Shown here: piece after piece, positions 32,244-37,338 of the stretch
Position numbering within the stretch: position 1 is the stretch's first letter
Layout of the letters: the number at the start of each line of letters is the position of its first letter
From: Streptomyces scabichelini
GTDB lineage: Bacteria > Actinomycetota > Actinomycetes > Streptomycetales > Streptomycetaceae
Reading direction: 5' to 3'
NCBI RefSeq assembly: GCF_011045015.1
Contig: NZ_JAAKZY010000095.1
Span: forward strand, 1-37,338
Length of the DNA stretch: 37,338 nucleotides
Made by a program: the position numbers and the translations under genes
The notes under the pieces: model-generated
What the model saw: only the letters and a program-made list of their open reading frames with translations
The model's database searches: none
What the model was told of the DNA's origin: nothing

Positions 32244-32302
32244 ACCTATGACCTATGACGTATGGATGACCTATGACCTATGACCTGCGGCCTGCGGCCT
32301 GT
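32241..32302. repeat. Short tandem repeats after the RidA gene
   Basis: The heptamer ACCTATG/TGACCTA occurs four times with one variant unit (ACGTATG) between, followed by CTGCGGC CTGCGGC CTGTGAA-like 7-base units. The run ends 11 bases from the RidA stop codon. It is a likely site of length variation between strains. Confidence 0.65.
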
Positions 32303-32313
32303 GAACTCGCCGA

Positions 32314-32970
32314 TCAGCGCTTCTTGTTGTAGGTCGCCGTGACCTCGACCTCGACGAGCCACCCCGGCACGGCCAGCGAGGCGACCTCCATCGTCGCGCG
32401 CGCCGGCCGGGCCTTGTTGGCGAGCAGCGGCGGCTTGGGCGCCGAGGTGCCCATGGGCACCGGCACGACCTCCAGCGACTTCAGGTCGATGTTCGCGAAG
32501 TACTGCCGGTACGCCCGGTTCCAGCCCGCGTAGTCGGCGATCGCGGCGCCCGGCGGCTTCATCAGGTAGGCCTTCATCGTGATGACGTCGGCCGGTTTCA
32601 CGCCCGCGGTCTCGAGGTTGGTCTTGATGTTGCGGAGGACGACGAGCGCCTGTGCCTCGGTGATCGTGACACCCTGTGCGCCTTCGGTGAGGGCGGGATC
32701 GGTGTACCGCTCGGGCGTGCCCTCCGGCGCGGCCGGGTTCAGCGCGGACGGGCCGAGGCCGCTGCTCTGGTACACGGCGACCTCCCCACCCGTCGCCACA
32801 CCGTTGGCGATCGCCGGGTTGGACTGCCCCTCGGGCAGCATGACCCGAACATCCTTCGGGCCCGGCGGCCACCAGCCCTGGGCGCCGGCCAGTGTCGCGG
32901 AGCCGGTCAGCAGCGCCCCGGTCAGGGCCGCACCGACGACGACCTTCGTACGCCGCTTCATCGGGTTCAT
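32314..32970 (-). CDS. RidA/YjgF-family imine deaminase with an export signal
   Basis: A 218-residue protein. The C-terminal 150 residues are a RidA domain: VYQSSGLGP near the start, ITEAQALVVLRNIKTNLETA, DVITMKAYL, and the hallmark end RPARATMEVASLAVPGWLVEVE. Arg191 matches the substrate-carboxylate Arg of RidA, and Glu207/Glu209 the conserved acid end, so the deaminase-type residues are kept. RidA proteins turn reactive enamines/imines, such as those made by amino acid oxidases, into ketoacids (family knowledge). Unusually, residues 1-30 form a Sec signal peptide (MNPMKRRTKVVVGAALTGAL, ending in TLAGAQG); most RidA proteins are cytosolic and about 130 residues long. The ATG overlaps the amine oxidase stop (ATGA), so the two are made together. 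Confidence 0.88.
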   Translation of the reverse strand: MNPMKRRTKVVVGAALTGALLTGSATLAGAQGWWPPGPKDVRVMLPEGQSNPAIANGVATGGEVAVYQSSGLGPSALNPAAPEGTPERYTDPALTEGAQGVTITEAQALVVLRNIKTNLETAGVKPADVITMKAYLMKPPGAAIADYAGWNRAYRQYFANIDLKSLEVVPVPMGTSAPKPPLLANKARPARATMEVASLAVPGWLVEVEVTATYNKKR

Positions 32971-34568
32971 GCGGCCATCACCCTCTCGTGGATGTCGGTC
33001 ACGACCTTGCGTGCCGAGGTGAACGCACCGTGCTGCCAGGCGATGACGTGACTGAGCCAGTCGCCGGCGAAGTAGACGTGCCCCGCGGGCTTGTTGAGCA
33101 GCTGGTACTCGGGGCCGGTCTGCGAGGTCCAGCCCACCCAGCCGGCCTCGATGTACGGCGTGCGGTGCCAGGCCACGCTGAAGGCGTGCTCGAGTTCGCT
33201 GCGGTACTTCTCGCCGTGGATCTTCACGCCCCGGCTCACCGCACGCTCCACGCGCTGGGCGTGCGGCAGATCGCTGTACGCGACGGCGTTGGCGCCGAAG
33301 TTGTAGTAGCCGATGAGCGTGCCGCGGCGGCCCTGATAGCCGTACGAGGGATACCAGATGGTCGACAGGTCCATGTCGGTCGGCGTGATGCCGCCGTAGA
33401 TGTGCTCGTCGGTCTCCCACCAGCGGCTGCCGTACTCGAGCCCCACCTTGCCGACGGGGACCGCGGTGGGGTACTTCAGCGCCGCCGTGACGTCCGCGCC
33501 CAGGTTGTGCTTCACCCGGGCCATGACCATGGGCGGGATCGCCGCCACGACGAAGTCGGCGCGCTGAGTGCGGGTGCGGCCGTCGGCGTCCTGGTAGGTG
33601 ACCTCGGCGCCGTCCTGGAGGTTCTTGACCTCGAGCGCCTTGGCGCCGTACGTGATCCGGTCCTGGCCGACGGCCTTGGCGAGGGCGTACGGGATCGCGT
33701 CCATCCCGCCCACCGGCTGGAACATCAGCATGGCCTGGTCGTAGCCGAACTCGAAGGAGAAGCGCTGTCCGACGCCGCTCGCGACGACGTCCGACAACGA
33801 TGGCACCGGGCCGAGCACCGTGCCCTCCTCGAAGGCCGCACCCGGCTCGACCGAGTACCCTCGCCGGTCGCTGCCGGTGTAGGCGAAGCCGTCGGCCTTG
33901 CCCTTGATGGCCCCGAAGTTCTGCAGGAACGCGATGAGCCGTTCCTTGTCGGTGGCGGTGAGCTCCTTGTCCAGGGAGCCCCGGTCGGTGGCCTTGGCGA
34001 GCAGTTCGGAGACATAGCCGTACACGTCGGCCTTCGCCGTGCGCCAGCGCATCGGCTTGCCCGCGAGGGCGGCGCTGTTCTCCTGGTAGATGTACGCGTT
34101 GGCGTTCTGGTTGGTGAACACCTCAAGGGGGACGCCGAGTTCGCGGCAGTACTCCAGTGTGACGTGGGACTGCGGCAGCCGGGCCGGACCCGCGTTCATG
34201 TACTGGCCCTTGGAGAACGAGGCCTTCTGGGTGCGCCCGTCCAGGTCGGTCAGCGTGGTGCCGCCGCGAACCGTCCAGTTGCGGCCCCCGGGGCGGTCCT
34301 TCGCCTCCAGGATCCGGCAGTCGTAGCCGGCCTTGCCCAGCTCGTACGCCGTCGCCAGGCCGGCTATGCCGCCGCCGAGCACCAGGACCTTCTTGCGGCT
34401 CCGTCCGGAGAGCGCGAAGTCGCCGCTGCGGGGCGCACGGTATTCCTCGGCGCTCACCTCTGGGACCGGTGCGAGCCCGAGTGCCCCCATCGCCGAGTAC
34501 AGCATTCCGGCGCCGCCCGCGATCCCGACGGATCTCAGAAAACCACGACGAGATGCCTCTACAGCCAT
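32967..34568 (-). CDS. Tat-exported flavin amine oxidase (monoamine/L-amino acid oxidase type)
   Basis: A 533-residue FAD enzyme. The ATG at 34568 has GAGGAGG five bases upstream. The N terminus carries a Tat motif SRRGFL (6-11) and a hydrophobic stretch (VGIAGGAGMLYSAMGALGLA), which fits export of a protein already loaded with FAD. The FAD fold is VLVLGGGIAGLATAYELG (61-78), ending in the ribose-binding Glu in RILEA, then RPGGRNWTVRGG. The C-terminal FAD motif is AGHVYFAGDWLSHVIAWQHG with AFTSA. It oxidises a primary or secondary amine, or an L-amino acid, outside the cell, giving an imine, ammonia and hydrogen peroxide; the substrate is unknown. It is coupled to a RidA protein that could handle the imine. 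Confidence 0.9.
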   Translation of the reverse strand: MAVEASRRGFLRSVGIAGGAGMLYSAMGALGLAPVPEVSAEEYRAPRSGDFALSGRSRKKVLVLGGGIAGLATAYELGKAGYDCRILEAKDRPGGRNWTVRGGTTLTDLDGRTQKASFSKGQYMNAGPARLPQSHVTLEYCRELGVPLEVFTNQNANAYIYQENSAALAGKPMRWRTAKADVYGYVSELLAKATDRGSLDKELTATDKERLIAFLQNFGAIKGKADGFAYTGSDRRGYSVEPGAAFEEGTVLGPVPSLSDVVASGVGQRFSFEFGYDQAMLMFQPVGGMDAIPYALAKAVGQDRITYGAKALEVKNLQDGAEVTYQDADGRTRTQRADFVVAAIPPMVMARVKHNLGADVTAALKYPTAVPVGKVGLEYGSRWWETDEHIYGGITPTDMDLSTIWYPSYGYQGRRGTLIGYYNFGANAVAYSDLPHAQRVERAVSRGVKIHGEKYRSELEHAFSVAWHRTPYIEAGWVGWTSQTGPEYQLLNKPAGHVYFAGDWLSHVIAWQHGAFTSARKVVTDIHERVMAA

Positions 34569-34903
34569 CAATTCCTCCTCGCCCGCAGCCCACGGCCGGG
34601 ACGGCCGGGGGTTGCATCGTTGGATCAACCCGGCCCAGTGGGGGGTGAGTTGCGGGTGAGGCCGGAGGTGCCTTATGAGCCTCCGTCAGAGGTGTTACAG
34701 GGGCATGCCAATGAGGTATCCATGCCATGAGGTCGGTTTGCAATCCAAACTGAGGTCCTCCGGAGGAACCAGCGCCACCGCGGACGTCGGAATGCGGCCT
34801 TCGTTAAGTCCGATGCGGTACCGCGCCCCGTAAGGGGCGCGGGGAACTGCGCGACCAGCCCCCACCGGCCTGCGGGTTCATTACCGTTCTTTCAGCGGAG
34901 CGT
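34569..34903. other. Intergenic region before the amine oxidase operon, with repeat copy 3
   Basis: About 335 bases between two minus-strand genes. It holds a perfect 12-bp palindrome TCCTCCGGAGGA (34756-34767), an inverted GTTTG/CAAAC pair near 34732-34751, and repeat copy 3 at its right end. The operon's promoter should lie at 34570-34790; I cannot fix it. Confidence 0.5.
34796..34903 (-). repeat. Dispersed intergenic repeat, copy 3 (short form)
   Basis: Matches copy 2 from GGCCTTCGTTAAGTCC through the GCGCCCC-GTAA-GGGGCGC hairpin, GCGCGACCAGCC and the end CAGCGGAG, but lacks the internal GCGGCTCCGCCGC module (about 25 bases). It ends at the stop codon of the TIM-barrel gene, the same placement as copy 2 after the GH3 gene. 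Confidence 0.7.
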
Positions 34904-35701
34904 TTACGCCGAGTCGTTCAGCAACCGCGACAGGTGCTCCCGGCCCGCCCCCAGCAACCCCTCCAGCGGTGCGGCCGACTCGTACCAGCGCTTCTCGTAC
35001 TCCCAGCACAGCCAGCCGTCCCAGCCCTCGCGGGAGAGCAGTTCGACGCACTCGGTGAGGGGGAGGACGCCCGAGCCGAGCGGCAGCGGGGTCGTGTCGT
35101 CGGCCGAGGCGATGTCCTTGACCTGGACGTAGCCGAGATAGGGGGAGAGGGCCGCATACGTCGACCCGGGCTGTTCGCCGCCGAGCCAGGTGTGCATCAC
35201 GTCCCAGAGGGCGCCGACCTGACGGTGGCCGACCAGGCCGAGGACGCGGATGGCGTCCGCGCCGGTGCGGTGGGAGTCGTGGGTCTCCAGGAGGATGCGT
35301 ACGCCCAGATCGGCGGCGTACTCCGCGGCCGTGCCCAGACGCCGCGCGGCCGTCGCGTCGGCCTCCTCGGGGCTCTGGTCGCGGCCGCCGGGGAAGACGC
35401 GGACGAAGGGGGCGCCCAGGTCGCGGGCCAGCTCCAGGAGATCGCGGATCTCCTGGATCACGGGACCGTCGTCGCCCGGTGCCGCCACGCGCGCGTATCC
35501 CGCCAGGCCCAGGATCTCGACACCGGCCGCCTTGAACTCGGCGGCCACGTCGGCCCGTCGGGTCAGCTCGATGCCGGGGTGGACCGGCTCCTCGGGGTGC
35601 GCGCGCAGCTCGACACCGTGGTAGCCGTGCGCGGCCGCGAGCCGCACCACGTCGGTGATCGGGAGTCCGGGGACGCCGAGAGTGGAGAACGCCAGCTTCA
35701 T
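34904..35701 (-). CDS. Sugar phosphate isomerase/epimerase family TIM-barrel protein
   Basis: A 265-residue cytoplasmic protein of the AP-endonuclease-2/xylose-isomerase-like TIM-barrel group. Typical pieces are MKLAFSTLGVPGLP at the start, HGYHGVELRAHP, GVEILGLAGYARV, the metal-ligand stretch ILLETHDSHRTG, ALWDVMHTWL, YVQVKDIASADD (Lys and Asp near the metal) and WLCWEYEKRW near the end. Members isomerise or epimerise sugars or inositols with a divalent metal; the substrate is not evident, and no sugar transporter lies beside it. The ATG at 35701 begins the first strand; a GTG at 35722 would add seven residues. Repeat copy 3 follows its stop. Confidence 0.87.
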   Translation of the reverse strand: MKLAFSTLGVPGLPITDVVRLAAAHGYHGVELRAHPEEPVHPGIELTRRADVAAEFKAAGVEILGLAGYARVAAPGDDGPVIQEIRDLLELARDLGAPFVRVFPGGRDQSPEEADATAARRLGTAAEYAADLGVRILLETHDSHRTGADAIRVLGLVGHRQVGALWDVMHTWLGGEQPGSTYAALSPYLGYVQVKDIASADDTTPLPLGSGVLPLTECVELLSREGWDGWLCWEYEKRWYESAAPLEGLLGAGREHLSRLLNDSA

Positions 35702-35741
35702 GGTGCGGACCCTACCTGTCACCTCTGCGTGCTGGGCAGAC

Positions 35742-36674
35742 TCAGTCCTGTGTGCCGTGCAGGTCCAGCCGCCAGTCCTGGCCGACGAGGTCCATGCCGA
35801 AGGAGCGGTGCGGTTTCTCGGCGAGGAGGACGAAGCCGTGGCGCTGGTAGATCCTGCGGGCCGCCGCCAGGACGTCGTTCGTCCACAGGACCAGCTCGCG
35901 GTAGCCGACGCCCCGCGCGAACTCGACGCAGGCGCGGACCAGTTGGTCGCCGATGCCGAGACCGCGGGCGTCCGGTTCGACGAGGAGGAGACGCAGACGG
36001 GCGGCGCCCGGAGCCTCGTCGCGTACGCACATGACGCAGCCCACCGCGCGGCCGTCCAGCTCCGCGATCCACACCCGCTCCAGGTGCGGGTCGTGATCCT
36101 CCGCGAAGTCCGCGACGATCCGGGCGACCAGGCCCTCGTAGTCCGCGTTGAACCCGTACTCGGCGGCGTACAGCGCGGCGTTGCGCTCCACGATCCAGCC
36201 GAGGTCGCCGGGGCCGGGGTCGCGCAGGACGACGTCCTCGCGGCGGGGCGGCCTGCCGTCGGAGAGGACGTCCCGGATCGTGCGCATCGCCTCGGACAGG
36301 CGGGGGCGGTCGTCGGCCGGAACCGTCGCGAGCAGCGACCCGACCGCTTCCCTCGATCGTTCGTCGAGTAAATCGGCCCTCTCGCGCCCTCGCGCGGTGA
36401 GCGTGATGTGGCGCCGCCGGGTGTCCTTCTCCGAGGCGGCGCGCTCGATCAGTCCGTCCTGCTCGAACTTCGCCAGGATGCGGCTCAAGTACCCGGCGTC
36501 AAGGGACAGTTCGGTGCGCAGATCGACGGCTTCCGTACGGGGTGAGTGCGCGAGTTCGTACAGCACGCGGGCCTCGGTCAGCGTGTAGGGGGCGTACAGC
36601 TGGCGGCTGTAGTCCAGCGCGCCGATGACGTTCGTGTAGAAGCGGTTGAACGAGCGGATGTCCTGGATTGTCAT
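35742..36674 (-). CDS. MarR-GNAT fusion protein with one TTA codon
   Basis: A 310-residue cytoplasmic protein. Residues 1-140 are a MarR winged helix (LTEARVLYELAH, AVDLRTELSLDAGYLSRIL, then the wing DTRRRHITLTARG). Residues about 145-305 are a GNAT acetyltransferase (REDVVLRDPGPGDLGWIVER, acetyl-CoA loop LLVEPDARGLGIGDQLV, and YQRHGFVLL). MarR-GNAT fusions occur widely in bacteria; the target of the acetyl group is unknown. The ATG at 36674 has GAGG eight bases upstream. Codon 102 (36369-36371) is TTA. A 27-base near-perfect palindrome (36697-36723) sits just upstream and is the likely auto-operator. Confidence 0.93.
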   Translation of the reverse strand: MTIQDIRSFNRFYTNVIGALDYSRQLYAPYTLTEARVLYELAHSPRTEAVDLRTELSLDAGYLSRILAKFEQDGLIERAASEKDTRRRHITLTARGRERADLLDERSREAVGSLLATVPADDRPRLSEAMRTIRDVLSDGRPPRREDVVLRDPGPGDLGWIVERNAALYAAEYGFNADYEGLVARIVADFAEDHDPHLERVWIAELDGRAVGCVMCVRDEAPGAARLRLLLVEPDARGLGIGDQLVRACVEFARGVGYRELVLWTNDVLAAARRIYQRHGFVLLAEKPHRSFGMDLVGQDWRLDLHGTQD

Positions 36675-36696
36675 GGGCCGACCTCAAGATGGTTGA

Positions 36697-36723
36697 CTCA
36701 GTCAGAGATATCGCTGAACTGAG
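36697..36723. promoter_or_regulatory. 27-base palindrome upstream of the MarR-GNAT gene (candidate operator)
   Basis: CTCAGT-CAG-A-GATATC-G-CTG-A-ACTGAG reads almost the same on both strands; only one extra base and one central mismatch pair break it. It lies 23 bases before the start codon. MarR proteins commonly bind such sites over their own promoter. Confidence 0.6.
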
Positions 36724-36765
36724 CGTAGGCCGACTCCCGGCGCCTAGTCCACGCATATGCCCAAG

Positions 36766-36799
36766 GTGGTCTCTATGCGGTCTCCACGTGGTCTCTATG
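36766..36799. repeat. Three GGTCTC units at 11-base spacing
   Basis: GGTCTC begins at 36768, 36779 and 36790, exactly one helical turn apart; the outer two are part of a 12-base direct repeat GTGGTCTCTATG. The run overlaps the stop of the EEP gene (36795-36797) and lies about 70 bases from the palindrome before the MarR-GNAT gene. Confidence 0.6.
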
Positions 36800-37338
36800 A
36801 GGTGATCCGGAGATCGACGACCACTCCGAAGTGGTCGCTGGCCCAGACGCCGTCGACAGGACGGTCGAAGGCGAGCGAGGCGGCGTCGACTCGGCAGGGC
36901 GCCTTCGGATGGGCGAGGCGCGAGCCGACGAAGACGTAGTCGATCCGGCGGTGGTGCTCGACCGGCCCGAGGATCTGCTCGATCTGGGAGCGGGCGTTGG
37001 GATTCTCCGAAGTCCAGGTGTGCCCCGGCCCTTCGCCCGCGGTCGCCCAGGCGTCGTGGTAGTGCACGCTGCGGCCCGAGAGGGCCTGCAGACCGCTCAG
37101 ATAGCGGATGCAGGCCGCTTCGGGAGCGGCGGTGAAGTCGCCGGCGATGACCGTGGGCAGTTCGGTGCGGTGGCGGGCGTCGAGGTCGGCGAGCGCCATG
37201 ACCTGACGCTCGCGCGCCGCCTCGGCCTCCGGCCGCCACGAGGTCGTCGTCGCGATGAACAGCATGTCCCCGAGGTCGGGGAGCGTCACCAGCGCGGCGA
37301 GCGTGCCCCACGGAACATCGGGCTCACCGGCCTGGCGC
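36795..37338 (-). CDS. Endonuclease/exonuclease/phosphatase (EEP) family protein, C-terminal part
   Basis: About 181 C-terminal residues; the frame runs off the right edge (EPDVPWGTLAALVTLPDLGD is already inside the domain), so the start is missing. EEP motifs seen are VIAGDFTAAPEA (Asp and Asn/Asp metal and catalytic region), RIDYVFVGSRL, and the terminal SDHFGVVVDLRI with the catalytic Asp-His pair. Such enzymes cut phosphodiester or phosphomonoester bonds in nucleic acids, lipids or inositol phosphates; the substrate cannot be told from this part. The usual Asn of the GDFN motif is Thr here (GDFT), which is also seen in many actinobacterial members as far as I recall. Confidence 0.85.
   Translation of the reverse strand, partial: RQAGEPDVPWGTLAALVTLPDLGDMLFIATTTSWRPEAEAARERQVMALADLDARHRTELPTVIAGDFTAAPEAACIRYLSGLQALSGRSVHYHDAWATAGEGPGHTWTSENPNARSQIEQILGPVEHHRRIDYVFVGSRLAHPKAPCRVDAASLAFDRPVDGVWASDHFGVVVDLRITS

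Larger units (their letters stand above)
31915..32313. other. Intergenic region upstream of the Gly-Gly/DUF4132 operon
   Basis: About 400 bases with no gene I can support. It holds a perfect 14-bp inverted repeat (31961-32001), a 9-base direct repeat CGCAGTTGG (31944 and 31972), a small hairpin (32221-32243) and a run of 7-base repeats (32241-32302). A plus-strand frame of 76 codons (31949-32179) has no ribosome site or family match. Confidence 0.5.

Noticed and set aside
1..37338. tRNA, rRNA, CRISPR or insertion sequence
   Set aside because: I looked for cloverleaf ends (GGTTCGA-like), regularly spaced direct repeats and transposase motifs by eye and found none; a tRNAscan or ISfinder run would be needed to be sure.

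Overview
The window looks like a piece of a Streptomyces (or close actinomycete) chromosome. Base composition is very GC-rich, third codon positions are almost all G or C, GTG and TTG starts are common, and in-frame TTA codons occur in only four genes. Regulators typical of the genus are present: a PucR type, a large LuxR type with an ATPase domain (LAL), and an AfsR-like SARP. There are also many Sec, Tat and lipoprotein export signals. I see no rRNA, tRNA, CRISPR array, transposase or phage gene. The first and last genes are cut by the window edges.

Layout. 1-4716: end of a PucR-type regulator, then secreted proteins (an FG-GAP repeat protein, an endonuclease I family DNase with a well-formed promoter and operator, and a beta-lactamase-fold serine hydrolase). 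4729-8306: a TetR regulator, a gap holding a DUF397 gene remnant, an alpha/beta hydrolase with an early TTA codon, and an MFS drug exporter. 8493-11087: the LAL regulator. 11350-13416: two tandem secreted beta-trefoil-like proteins of lower GC look, followed by a methyltransferase. 13475-18778: an SDR oxidoreductase, divergent from a TTA-containing SARP regulator, and a secreted esterase-like protein. 18872-22609: a one-chain, two-half ABC exporter with one degenerate ATP site. 22596-28109: small secreted proteins, an S37-type tripeptidyl aminopeptidase, a lipoprotein and a Tat-exported GH3 glycosidase. 28265-31914: a large DUF4132 protein with four N-terminal repeats, translationally coupled to a small protein ending in Gly-Gly that resembles a beta-grasp (MoaD/ThiS/ubiquitin-like) carrier. 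32314-34568: a Tat-exported flavin amine oxidase coupled to a RidA-family protein that also has a signal peptide. 34904-37338: a TIM-barrel sugar isomerase-like protein, a MarR-GNAT fusion and the end of an EEP-family nuclease/phosphatase.

How the parts may work together. Most of the window is a loose set of extracellular degradation functions (DNase, peptidase, glycosidase, amine oxidase) and regulators, not one pathway. The two tight gene pairs (amine oxidase/RidA and Gly-Gly protein/DUF4132) are the best candidates for unusual biology. A near-identical element of about 47 bp lies upstream of both the MFS exporter and the SDR/SARP divergent promoter, which suggests shared control. The SARP gene's TTA codon ties that control to bldA. 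Three copies of a modular intergenic repeat lie directly after stop codons.
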